In this document: positions 49,697 to 60,569 of the stretch, piece after piece
Position numbering within the stretch: position 1 is the first letter of the stretch
Layout of the letters: each line of letters opens with the position of its first letter
Source: Ditylenchus dipsaci
Lineage: Eukaryota; Nematoda; Chromadorea; Rhabditida; Anguinidae
Assembly: GCA_004194705.1 (NCBI GenBank)
Contig: SADC01001355.1
Coordinates: forward strand, 62,001 to 126,000
Length of the DNA stretch: 64,000 nt
Direction of reading: 5' to 3'
Notes under the pieces: model-generated
Seen by the model: only the letters and a program-made list of their open reading frames with translations
Told to the model about the DNA's origin: nothing
Database searches by the model: none
Program-made: the position numbers and the translations under genes

Positions 49697-52356
49697 TTCT
49701 AGTCTAAATTATTGGAATAGTTTGGAATGCTTTGTGATGATGGAAAAACATATGAGCACATTGATATAAGTTCCGGTTAGTGATGTTAAAAGGGTGGGAA
49801 TTGAATGTGGAAATGTTTCGGCGGAGTTATGTAGTGCAGTACTTGGTTTAGCAGAGTTATGCAGAGACTTATACTGCTAAAAACATAAAAAAGATTAAAT
49901 CAAATGACTTAAAAGAAAAAAAATTGGAAAAATCAATCACAAGAGTGGAAATTACACTCAAACAGGAATATGGATCATTGAAAACGTGAAAGTCCATTTG
50001 TGCTCGTCTCTCAGCTAATAAATAAAAACAAAAAGAAAGGCTGATTTGGGGTATCGACGTTACGTACCTTTTGTCCAATTTTGGGAAAAGGTACGCCAAA
50101 AAAACGCGCCAATTTAAATTTTTTCAGTATTTTTTAGTTTTCGATGTTCAACATTTTTTGTTTGTGGGCCCTGTGTGATTAGTGGCCCCTTTTATTCTCT
50201 TCCCTCCCGAAACAGCTCTTATTCCCTTAAAAATGATTTGGCGCCAATTCAAAATTTTTTGAATTTTTCGGAATTTTTCACTTTAGGGGACCGAGGCAAA
50301 AAAACATTTTTAGATTTTTTTCTCTGGAAAAATGGCGTGCACATTGTGTACTTTAGCCATTGATAATTATGCAGAACATAGGGTGTCATAGGGTTGTCTG
50401 CTTTACTCTCATGCTTTGTTTACAATGGTTGTTCCAGGTAGACGCTGCTCACACTTCTTGGTCGTGATCACATCGACCAGGTGTGATATCCAAACTTTTT
50501 CAATCGATTGTTCGAAAACGTTCCACAGAATACGAATTTGCGAAAAATAAAAAAAAATTATCTTTCAACCATCCATAATACTTTTTCAATTTTCTTTTGC
50601 CTGATGACTATGACCGTGACATCGATTGCGGCCTCGATTAAGGACTGTGAGCAAGGGGTCCGTCTTTTCAGAGGATCATAAACATTTTGGTGGTAGTCTT
50701 TTTGGTTAAATTTTTCATTCAAAATTTTTGTTTTTCACAACGGTCTCTTGTATGTTTCTCAATCTATTTGTTGGAATAAATAGTGTCGCACGCATGCACA
50801 TCTTTTCTACTCTTGACCATCACATGTTACCATGGCAACAAACCAAACGCCTGCCAGCTAAAGACAATGGTCAGCAATACTGAAAGCACATAATAAAATG
50901 TAGTTTGTGTGTATGTAGGCATAGTTAGTTAATACTTACTGACGAATTGGTGGTTAAATAGTAAGTTAGTTAACTATTCCCCTATCTCTGTATTTCGCAA
51001 ATCTTTTATTTTGGTTATTTTATGGAAATTTGATCCGATTTGACATTGGACTATTTTTCTTCAAGATCATAATTGCATAGGCATGTTTTCATTTCCGGTC
51101 CTATATGAGAAGCCGATGTTTTTTATCTCGCTCCCCCTATTGATTTTTTGAAACGTTTTATTTCAAAACACCAATAGCCAAAACAAACTAGACATATATT
51201 GATACTCACTTCATGGGGTCTGTCCTAACTAGGGTTGTTGGGTATCCGAAATTTTCGGGTACCCGAACCGATACCCGAAACCCGAAATTTTCGGGTACTC
51301 GCACCGATACCCGAAACCCGAAAAAACCGGGTTTCGGTTCCAATTACCCGAAAACGGGTACCGACAAGATAACCCTAGTCCTAACATACACTGGCCTACC
51401 CTTGCCTAAGCCTAAAGTAGTAGCCAAATCATTTTCTGTTTTAGATGGCTGAGTTGCTTCCTGCTAAAAGACAACACACATTCCAAGCTGGAAATACCAT
51501 AGCAGCAATGGTCACTCATATTGCTTGCCAGTCAGCTGAGTGAGTCAGTGAGCAAACACACCTCCTAACTGGCCTCCACACCTACCTGCCTCTGCTTGAG
51601 TGCCTCTGCTCAGGTGTCTCGCCTCCCTTGCTTACTATTTATCGATTTTACCACTGCTTTTTGTATTATTACAACTATTTCGAGTGTTGCAATTATGTTT
51701 TTTTAGCTGACCATATAGTTGACAGGATGTGATTGGTAGTTAACTGTGAATTTCTTAACTGTGATGACAGACCCCTACAGGTGTCTGAGATGTTCCACAG
51801 TATCCATAGCTGTTTACAACATTATTTATTGCCTTATACAGTTTGGAGTGCTTGGCTGGCAAGTGCAAGCAGTCAAAGGTTGCAGTGGAGTATGAGAACA
51901 GACAATTGCCAGCTACTGGAGGGTAGGTGAATTTATTATGCCTTCGTTGATATAGATTTTAATAAAAGTGTTTTTTTCAGAATTGATGCATATCAAGCTA
52001 GATTTCCTGGATTGTACGCTATTTACACAGGTGGCTTACTTATTTTGATAAAAAAAAAGTCTTTTGACAAAAAAATTCAGAAACACCGGAAAGACGTCGC
52101 ATAAATGGTAGGTTGAGCAGTTAGTTAATTACACCATCAAAAAATGACTTTTTTTTTTCAAAAAAGTTAGTTGAAATGTTCGGATCCCTGATATAACTGC
52201 TTCAAGTATTGGTCAATAGTTTAAAAAAGTTTAGCAAAGAACAGTAAAAGTTTGACTAAGAACATCAAACACCAGAAGCATAAGTAACTCAATTTCTTTC
52301 CAAATTACAGTAAATTTTTTGGTTGGAAAATACACTGAAAAACAAATATCTTGAAG
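49697..52356. other. Intergenic region upstream of the membrane-protein gene
   Basis: No gene recognised. Contains the hAT-type element at 51230-51377 and a short dispersed repeat (CCTAACATACACTGGCCTACC) right beside it. A 5' untranslated exon of the downstream gene could lie near 51730-52080, but cannot be fixed. Confidence 0.45.
51230..51377. mobile_element. hAT-type word element with an exact 8-bp target duplication
   Basis: The element starts TAGGGTTGTTGGGTATCCG and ends GATAACCCTA. GTCCTAAC stands immediately before (51222-51229) and immediately after (51378-51385). The interior is nothing but variations of GGGTACCCGAAA/TTTCGGGTACCC. An 8-bp duplication with TAGGG-type ends is diagnostic of the hAT superfamily. 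Confidence 0.88.
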
Positions 52357-55300
52357 ATGCTTATAAAAGTGACCAATTCAGCCATGTATGCCATAGTGTT
52401 AATCTGCCTATTTCTGAGCATTGTTCATTTGATGACTACGGTTGCTATGCTCTATGGTGCAATCAAGGTATACAACTTTTTAAATTTCTAACTTTTAAAG
52501 TCCTAAGTTGTAGCGCATGCCAAACTGGATAATTCCGTGGTTTTTCACGTGTGCTCCACTAGTCATTATGTGTACCGCCTACAGTGTATTGTGGTGGAGT
52601 GGGGTAAGCTTTAAACAATGTTGTCCCAATTGCATTTCTATATTAGGATGTGTTCAACGAGCAATTAACCATGAGTGTTGCAGAGTTTGTGGGCTCTTTA
52701 GCTGTCAATGTAGGTGTTTGTCTAAGATGTGAGGAATCGTAATCAAATATGGTTACTTGGTTAACTGGGTTGGCATCTCCGTCCGACTTGTACTTCTTTC
52801 CTAGGCTTACACAGAACACAAAATAATTTCTGACGGCCGCGGGGGCTGCTAAAAAGGCTAAAAAGGTTGATGAAGAGGGAGAGGGCTAATCCTTAATGAA
52901 AAAACCTTGACGGGGCTAACGACTTTCGACTTGAATTCCTCCTCGTTCGACACGAATGTGGAGTTGCCTCTCGTATTTTTTCAAGCATCTTTGGCCTAGA
53001 TATACGTACTAGCTATCATTTTTCACTTCAATCGTTGCTTTCAAATCAATCAAATTTCTGGGCCGACAAACTTGAGTGAAGATTTTTATTTTCAAATAGG
53101 CGTGAAACCAAAATTTAATTGGTGTTAAATCAGCTGAACGAGCAGACCGCGCAATTAGAGTGCACACATTCAGATTCTTTCCGATCCATCTCACTGACAA
53201 GATTTTATCCAAATATTGGCTAGACTTTACTTGAACCCCCTCCCTCCCCACGGCTGACCACTTTTTGTCAGGAAGTTTTGAAAACCATTTGCATATTCGT
53301 GTTTCTCGGCTATAGCCCGACTAAAACCGGTAAAATACTTTTCGAACCAAATTTTGGGTGTCAAATTTTGAATTGAAATTTTAATTTTTTCAAAAAAAAC
53401 ATTCATGATTTCTAATTTTTTTCGGCATATAAAGTTTACGAAAATTCGCTTAATCTTACAGTCAATGCATCTTTGGGGTGTAAAATTTATGAAACCTATT
53501 TTTAAGTGTTTTTGTGGCGTTATTATTTCATTAATAATTTGTCACCACGCTTGTGCTCGGTAACTACACACAGCTTTTTGCAGGGGGTCTGCTTCATTGT
53601 GGTCATTATGTACTACCTACGCCTTACTGGCCGTCTTAGTTCGGACAAGCCTGGGTCAGCCCGGTCTACAACCTACATTCCTGGAGGTCAGTACACAATA
53701 AATAAACAAGGAAAATACAAACGAGAGCTACGCCATCTTCCAAACACATACCACCCGACAATTTACCGCCGTGGAAACAGCAATGGCCGGAGGAACCACC
53801 CTTTAACTTGCAGAGGAAGATGAGAAGAAGAGAGCGAGACAGGGACAGGAGCCCAGCAGCTGCTTTGAGGCAGGGATATAATTATCCTACTGGTAGGTCA
53901 GCTGGCATGGCGTCTTTGAGACAGAGGAGCAAGCAAACGCCCACTGGAGATATGAGTTGTGAGTTTTTTGTGATTGAGATAAGAGAATTTAAGTTGCCAC
54001 AAAATTTTTGTTTATTAACTTATGAATAAAATAAATAAAAATTCTATTTTTGTGCAAAATATTGTTGAAGTGGAAGATCAACTTTAGTAGAGAATCAAAG
54101 ATCCCAATCCATGCTAGATCTGTTACCCCTGGGAGCTTGTGCCCAGAACATGGAATCCTATGTGCCGCCCCTTCCCGACAAGCCTATTCTTTGCCCTCGC
54201 CACCTCCTGGTGATCAGTCGAGCTACCCTCGCTCTAGTAGCACTCCTGTAACCCAACCACCTCCACTTTACCCGAAGCCTTCTCAAAGAATACCTCCATC
54301 TGCTGCAACAAATCAAGTATGCTGTTTTAAAACACAGTTGAAAATACAATTGGACATACAGTTGAAATTGAAATACAGTTGACTTGATGAAAAATAACTA
54401 CCGAACTGTATTTTTATTAATTCCCTTAATCGAAAGTTACGAAATATACCTATTTTAGAATGATTCGAAAAATTTCTAAGTGTGCTGAAGCATTTGTGTG
54501 AAAAAAACTTTGAGTTAAAAGCCCAACTTGTTCCTTAAAGCCCCATGGTTTTTGCGCGCAGCGGCACACGCAAAATTTGAATTGGCGAGGGACACTTCTC
54601 TTTCGTCTATCAGTGTACTCTTTCGAGTTGTTTCGAATGACTCGAAAGAGTACACTGATAGACAAAATAGAAGTGTCCCCCATCAATTCAAATTTCGCGT
54701 GTGCCGCTGCTCGCAAAAACTATAGTCCTTTAAAAGAGGAGTGAAAGCTGTTAAGGAGATAGTCTCGACACGAAAGGTTTAATCCCAGTTTTGTGTGGTT
54801 TTAGGGCCCGCTTACAATGGGATGTCGATGTGGATGTCGAAGTAAAAATGGTGTCTAGATCTCACGTTTTTATAGGAAAATGCCAAATCTGATATAGATG
54901 ACCTATAACTAAAACCAAAAAGTAGGTATAGGTCATCTATATCAGATTTGGCATTTTCCTATGGGAAACGCGAGATCTAGACACCACTTTTACTTCGACA
55001 TCCACATCGACATCCCATTGTAAGCAGGCCCTTAGAGCCATATTTTGTCGACCATTCGGTGTTGCGATCTCAGACAAACCTGTGCATAATTAAAGTTTGA
55101 TTAACATTATCAATATCAGAATTTCTAAATTCCTTCAAAAATGCCCTAAAATCAAAATGTAACGAAAACCATAATCCACCTTTTCAAAAAGGTCGACTCC
55201 TAAGAAGACGTGGAAAATGATACGCCAGCGACCAATCGCTCGAAGAAAATAAACTAGATACTAAATGAACTATTTCCAATTTTGGCGCTAGTAGCGAATA

Positions 55301-56330
55301 CCCCCCCCCCCAAGCATCCGACCTTTAAAAATTGCTGTAACTACCCTTTCAAACAACAAGTTTAGGCTTAGCCCTTAGGCTTGGGGGTAGGCCGGCGTAC
55401 GGAAGTTGTGACTAATGAAGAGTTTGCGCACATTTTCCGGGGTCTGGGGCATAAATTTGGGTACTTTTTACTTAAGTTTTAAAAGGTCGGATTTTGGGGG
55501 GGGGGGGTATCCTATAGTAGGGTCCAATTTTTATAATTTATATTCATGTTCTTCATGCCAAATCCTGGTTAATTTTTTACTATTATTGTTCTTGCCACTT
55601 CCTGGCCCTCTGCTGAAATAATTTTGGTCCATTTTGAGTGAGCTTTTATTACAGGTTGTGAGATTCTTTTTCAACCCTCATCGGGGTGGGCGATTATTAC
55701 GGGATTTATAAGTCAGCAGTGGAATTTCAAGTCAGCAGTTACTAAAACGACCCTATTACCGTCCATAGGCAGGAGATTTAGTAAAAAATACTGTATGCTA
55801 ATGTTGTACTAATAAAATTGTATGATTTTTTTTGCCGCGCATTCGGCGCGATGATGTTGAACAACATAGCGACCCTCTCTAATATAGCGGCTCTCTCTAA
55901 TAAACCGACCCCCTAGAGGTAGGTTGGAAAATAAACCGACCGGTCGATATATTAGAGAAAATAGGGTAAGCCTAGAAACTCATAAAATTGTGAGTGCAGA
56001 ATTAATATAACACAAATCTAAATGCTCCATGTTAAATTTTAAATTTCAGGTGACCATCTGCAGCAAAACTGCTCCTAGTAGAAGAGGGGTCATAGCACCG
56101 ATGCAGAACCTAGACTCTAGTCCTAGGAAAAAGCACCAGTCCTCATTCACCCGCTCTCAATAGCCAATTTGAGGTCCAAAAGTCCAGAGAACAGAGATCC
56201 AAGCCCCCGACAAAAGACTAGATCTGCCTTCACTCGCTCTCAAATAGCTATATTAAGGCGGAAAAGTCCGCAGAGAGTCAGCTTCAAGTCCAAACCCAGA
56301 ATATATCAAAGGACCCCGAAAGTTCTCTGA
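52357..56330 (+). CDS. Four-helix membrane protein with Arg/Pro/Ser-rich tail, about 6 exons
   Basis: Exons: 52357-52467 (ATG), 52514-52603, 52647-52713, 53584-53892, about 54111-54316 and 56050-56330. Exons 1-4 encode one membrane helix each: YAIVLICLFLSIVHLMTTVA; WIIPWFFTCAPLVIMCTAYS; a weaker one in FNEQLTMSVAEFVGSLAVNV; and GVCFIVVIMYYLRLTGRL. Small size, one helix per exon and a PW motif in helix 2 recall the arthropod DUF4728 group, but I would not insist on it. The tail is basic and proline-rich (RRRERDRDRSPAAALRQGYN, YPRSSSTPVTQPPPLYP). It ends in two repeats, SSFTRSQ-IANLRSKSPENR and SAFTRSQIAILRRKSPQRVS. The first repeat is broken by an apparent TAG that disappears if one A is restored (CTCTCAATAG versus CTCTCAAATAG in the second repeat). 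Other frame changes occur near 53790 and 54190. Helix 1 starts at the first ATG of the open frame; a 5' untranslated exon is not identified. Confidence 0.65.
54534..54733. mobile_element. TTAA-type palindromic MITE
   Basis: The left block GGCACACGCAAAATTTGAAT is answered by ATTCAAATTTCGCGTGTGCC. The inner part CTTTCGTCTATCAGTGTACT is answered by AGTACACTGATAGACAAAAT around GAGTTGTTTCG. TTAAAG precedes the left side and CTTTAA closes the right. The inner palindrome matches 9589-9735. It lies in an intron of the membrane-protein gene. Confidence 0.75.
54804..55031. mobile_element. PIF/Harbinger-like hairpin MITE flanked by TTA
   Basis: The ends GGGCCCGCTTACAATGGGAT and, complemented, GGGCCTGCTTACAATGGGAT are inverted and flanked by TTA on both sides, the hallmark of PIF/Harbinger elements. 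The arms pair along almost their full 105 bases, for example ATGACCTATA with TATAGGTCAT at the centre. Confidence 0.85.
55283..55530. mobile_element. GCTAGTAGCGAATACCC MITE, inverted relative to the 34236 copy
   Basis: GGCGCTAGTAGCGAATACCC opens it and GGTATCCTATAGTAGGGTCC closes it. The interior follows 34236-34488 in reverse orientation with few differences, including GTACGGAAGTTGTGACTAAT. The long C and G runs at the ends differ in length between copies. Confidence 0.75.
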
Positions 56331-56448
56331 GTGGAAACGGATCTGGTCAAAGGGCTGGAGAGATTCATACAGTGGTTTAGAATGATTTAATGCTAACGTA
56401 TCCTCTTTAATAGAGCAGACCCTTATTCAAAATCTAAGACTGCACTCA

Positions 56449-57229
56449 CAAGGGAACCACCCAAGCTTTTTTTCAATGTAATTTACAGATCTATATGAAA
56501 AATGTTCGTCATGGGCGATTTAGTGCGTGAAATTTAAAATATTGTCGGCGGACAGCGAAAAAAAAGGTGAAGACAGGAAGGTAGAAAGTATTCCCTTTTG
56601 ATTTTAGCCATTTTTTAGGTTGTACACCGAAATATACGCGCCAATTGGTACTTGGTCGTTTTGGTACGAAATTTTTTGTGTTGTTACCGGAAAATTTCTT
56701 ACCGAAATAACCGCGTATTGAAAAATCTCGAAAAAAATCTTGAAAAATACCATCTTTTGAGCTGTTACCAAAACATTTCTTACTAAAAGTCTCTTACCGT
56801 AAAAATTCTCACTAAAAAATTTCGTACCAAAACGACCAAGTACCAAATGGCGCATATATTTCGGTGTACATCCATTTTTCACACTATAGAATAATTCAAA
56901 TTCCCGCAAATTCAAACTCTTCAAACTTCCGACAGCCACCTATGAACTAATTGCATCCATTTTTTTCTATAATATGAAAAAACAGCGAAAAAGCATGACA
57001 ATATGCGCAACAAACAAAGAAAAAATTTCCGTAGTAGCACTCAAAATTTGCTGGATACTTTGGCTTAGCATTTTCAGCAGTTTTTCATACTTTCTAGCTG
57101 CCTGTCCTCACCTTTTTTCTCGCTGTCCGCCGACAGTATTTAATTTCACACACTAAACCGACCATGGCGAACATTTTTCATATAGGTATTGAAATGACGT
57201 TGAAAAGATAGCTGAGGGTCGTTCCTTGT
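56449..57229. mobile_element. Foldback element with a second hairpin nested inside
   Basis: The outer arms run from ACAAGGGAACCACCCAAGC to the TGTCGGCGGACAGCG region (about 56570) and are answered from about 57117 to 57229. Inside, 56617-56870 is a separate hairpin (TGTACACCGAAATATACGCG answered by GCGCATATATTTCGGTGTAC) made of repeated TTACCG/GGTACGAAA motifs. A fragment of the outer family lies at 6287-6345. Confidence 0.75.
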
Positions 57230-57577
57230 TAGACAAGTTACGCTTTCCCCCATCAAATTGTAGTTTATCTCACAGGATACAATATGGGTTTTTCAATATG
57301 TGTACACAGTTTTTTTTACTGAGGCCTAGCGCATGAAGGTAACCTACCTGACAGTAGTGCTTAAAAATAAGCCATAAATACTATGCCAAGAGCACGGATT
57401 TGAACGAGGGATGTCGTTCTATTCGAGAGAATACTGTGATTCACTTAAAAGTTTTCTACTTATATTCTTGTTGATCTCTTGTACTTTTTCACTCAATTTT
57501 TATTACCAAAATTGTAAATATTCAAAATAAATATGCAATGAAGCACCAAAAATCAGAATTTTTTTACTGCAGTTATG

Positions 57578-58020
57578 TTATTCTGCATCAGCATCAGTAA
57601 CAGGCACACTAATATTCTTGGCTATGTCCGCCTGTTTGCTAGCATTCAATATAATGGTCTCCACCTGGCTGATTTCTGATTGATCTAGGGCATCTGGGCT
57701 GGTGTTGTTGTACAAAAAGTCGTATACCTAAGGTTGATATTTATTAAAATATTTTTTGAGATACAGTTTCGAAAATGCGTGTACGAGTGTTTGAACGGGT
57801 CAACTGACCCAATAACCGGTTTAAAGTAAACAACCATTTCAAATAAAGTTGTGGAATTTCCCGAGATATGGACATCACTCATCTCAACACTGCATCTATG
57901 ATTGTTATATGTCAAAATGATCGCGAGAATCTGCTCTTTCGAATGAGTGTATGTGGGCTGCAATCTGTCTTCAAAAAGTTGGACACCAGCGTCCAGCACA
58001 CAAAACCACAATTTTCTCAC
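57578..58020 (-). CDS. Last two exons of an unrecognised, probably extracellular protein
   Basis: Exon 57817-58020 opens after a splice acceptor (ACTTAACAG) and reads VRKLWFCVLDAGVQLFEDRL, PTYTHSKEQILAIILTYNNH, RCSVEMSDVHISGNSTTLFE and MVVYFKP. It joins in frame to 57578-57727, which reads VYDFLYNNTSPDALDQSEIS and ends NISVPVTDADAE before TAA. Three N-glycosylation sequons (NST, NTS, NIS) and the beta-alpha-beta-like pattern, with a phase-0 junction, suggest an extracellular, perhaps SEA-like module; that is a guess. No membrane helix or upstream exon is identified in the window. An inverted, decayed copy of the first exon lies at 58993-59186. Confidence 0.5.
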
Positions 58021-59186
58021 CTGTTAAGTTCTAATTAAAACTGCTCAAACAAGTCAAAGTTGAATAGATTAGCTCAATGTTTGGTCAATACTTGTAGGAA
58101 AATTCAAGAGCTAGAAGATACGCGAAAAACCAGCACAAAAATTAAACGAAAGTCACTCAGAAGCTACAGGTGAAGAGGTAGAACCAGATTTTTTCCCGGT
58201 ATCAAAATTTAAAGGACATTTTCTTTGGTTTATTCCTGTCGACTTTCCAATTAAAATTTTTGCTAACAATATAACGAAATTTTCAGCGTGAAAATGCAAC
58301 AGGACTAGTACAAAGGCTTACAGGACAATAAGCAAATATCACAAATTTTAAGCCAAAACAGTTTGACCCAAAAAAATTCAGGCACATGTTTCGGCGGCTT
58401 CTTCAATCATCTCAAAAAGAGGGGTTTCAAAATACTGTTTCACCTGTCATCTAACACTTGTGTCTGATGCGGCTTTTTGCGCTCTATCACGTGATATTTT
58501 TATTTTTTGGAAGTGGTCTATGAAATTTTAAGAAAATTACGAAACCAAGTCATAGCCACCTTAAAAGGTGGTCATAGCCGCCTTTTAGTCATAGCCACCT
58601 TAATTAATTTCGGTTCAAAAATAGTGGGTTTTTGTGGGCTTTTGGGGTCAAACTGTTTTGGCTTGAAATTGGTGATATTTGCCTGTCATCCTGTGAGTCC
58701 TTGTTTTATTTCTGTTCCACTTTTCAAGCTGACTATTTTGATATATTGACGACAAATTTTTCCTCAAAAAGTCGACAGGAATAAACCAAACAGAGTATGC
58801 TTCAATATCAATATCAAGAAAACAGCTGGTTATACCCATTATCTTGTAATTTCTAAGTGACTTTCGTTGCATTTTGTGCTGATTTTTTGCCTATCTTGTA
58901 GCCCTTGATTTCTCTACAAGTATTCACCAAGCATTAAGCTAATCTATGCAACTTTGACACTTTTTGAGCAGTTTTAAATGAGAATTTGACAGGTTGGAAA
59001 ATGGTGGATTTGTGAGGTGGACGCTGGTTGCCCAAATTTTCGCAAGCAGATTGCACTCATCCGAAACGGCGGACTTTCACGATCCTTTTGACATATTACA
59101 GTCACGGATGTGGTCCAGCGAAGAGTGATATGTGCCTTTCAGTAGATTATTCACTTTCCTTAAAATGGTCGCTTATTTGAAGCCAG
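57817..59186. repeat. Large inverted duplication that includes an exon
   Basis: The arm 57817 to about 58385 (exon plus upstream intron) is matched in reverse by about 58625 to 59186. Examples are AAGCCAAAACAGTTTGACCC answered by GGTCAAACTGTTTTGGCTT, and TCCTGTCGACTTTCC answered by AAAGTCGACAGGA. The spacer of about 240 bases has three copies of GTCATAGCC(A/G)CCTT at 58548-58605. Arms are clearly diverged, so the event is not recent. Confidence 0.8.
58993..59186 (+). pseudogene. Decayed inverted copy of the 57817-58020 exon
   Basis: Aligned to the intact exon it keeps the splice-acceptor AG at 58991-58992, GTGGACGCTGGT for GTGCTGGACGCTGGT, TTTTGACATAT, and TTCAAACACC near 59207-59216 beyond the donor. 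Reading frames are interrupted (CTTTTGA) and substitutions are many. No partner copy of the terminal exon is found, so it should not be counted as a gene. Confidence 0.6.
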
Positions 59187-59387
59187 TTTTGGGTCACTCA
59201 GACCGTTCAAACACCAGTACATATATTGTTCACAAATGATATACGTGAAATTCCGTATCTATATAAACTAAGCTTACAACCGGTAAAGGACGTGTTAGGA
59301 GATAAAGTAGACTTACAGCGGTGAAGTTCTGTCCACCGCTGGGTCTTACCGTTTTTAACTACTTTTAAAGTCTTTAAAACAAACTTA

Positions 59388-59632
59388 CCGTATTTCCTCT
59401 AATTGCCGCCCCCTCTAATTGCCGCCCTCCTAACTTCAAGTGGTCTGAAAAACCTGTTTTCATTTACTGTTTGAGCTGTGTAAAAAGTGCCTGCGAGGGA
59501 TTTCAAAAATCTAACAGGCACTTTTTACACAGCTCAAACAGTACATGAAAACACGAGTTTTGAACCACTTGAAGTTTGAAAAATTGCGTGCTTCTAATTG
59601 CCGCCCCGGGGCGGCAATTAGAGGAAATACGG
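59388..59632. mobile_element. CCGTATTTCCTCTAAT-family MITE, word GCCGCCCC
   Basis: The ends CCGTATTTCCTCTAATTGCC and GGCAATTAGAGGAAATACGG are inverted. AATTGCCGCCC occurs three times in plus orientation and once complemented near the ends. The body differs from the other copies: an inner hairpin of AAAAAGTGCCTG and CAGGCACTTTTTACACAGCT. Confidence 0.8.
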
Positions 59633-60021
59633 CGTTTGCCAGCCTAGTTCTAAAAAGGGCGATAACTTTTTTCGTGTTCCGTGGGTCACACCTTTTTACA
59701 GCCACTGGGAGTGGTCCAAATCTTTTCCTGAGAACACTTTCTAAGGTGAATTGGTGTGCCTGAACACGAATCCGGTGTCAGAATTAGGGGTTGACAAAGA
59801 AATTTCGAGTTTTTCCCCAAATTTCGGTTTTTTCGGACTTTTTTGACTTCAAAGGCTGAAAATGAGGTTAAAAATGAAAAGAATTTTTGTTGCAGATTTT
59901 ATTGGATTCCCCAGCGTGTCAGCTTTCGTTTAAAAAAAGAACGTGAAAAATGATACATTTAAATAGGGGATCTCCTACTTTGAGTTTGTCATCGGATCTA
60001 AAAATGACCTATGGTCTTATG

Positions 60022-60569
60022 CATAGTTGTGCATCTCCGAAAAACCACCACCGCCGCCGCCACCGCGGCGGCATCGCCAACAACACCGCCGCCGCCGGCG
60101 CCGCCGCCAGCGGCGCAAAAATCTTGCTAAATTTCACCGCCGCCACCGCTGCTTTGCCACCACCGCCGCCGCCACCGCCGGCGGCACTTTTTTATTTCGC
60201 CGCCGCCGCCGGCGCTGCCATCGCCGCCACCGCCGCCGCCAGCTAACGCTTCACTGCCAAAAAAAAATTTCTGTTTAATTTATGTTTGTCATAGAATAAA
60301 ATTTTTTCAAGAGAACAGTAAAATTTTAAATTATGTCATTTTATCATATTTTTCGTAAGATGACCATTCAAAACAAGCATTGTTTTGGCACTTTGTAATT
60401 GGTGGTGCCGCCACCGCCGCCGCCACATCGCCGCCGCCGCAGCCTATTTACTCCGCCGCACCGCCACCGCCGCCGCCGACCTCATTTTCAGCCGCCGCCG
60501 CCGGCGGCACCTTATATTTTGCCGCCGCCGCCTGGCGGCGCCGCCGGCGGCGGCGGCGATCCAACTATG
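60022..60569. mobile_element. hAT-type word element with CCG arrays and an exact 8-bp duplication
   Basis: The ends CATAGTTGTGCATCTCCG and, complemented, CATAGTTGGATCGCCG are inverted. GTCTTATG stands directly before (60014-60021) and directly after (60570-60577). Both flanks of the element (60048-60243 and 60408-60560) are CCG/CGG arrays; the 165 bases between are AT-rich. The proline/arginine/alanine frames over it are repeat translations, not proteins. Confidence 0.88.

Noticed and set aside
54158..54349. Arg/Trp-rich minus-strand frame
   Set aside because: Shadow of the proline/serine-rich tail exon of the membrane-protein gene on the plus strand.
57385..57450. tRNA gene on the minus strand (CTCGTTCAAATCCGTGC)
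   Set aside because: A B-box match exists but no acceptor stem or anticodon arm can be drawn; most likely a decayed tRNA-derived repeat.
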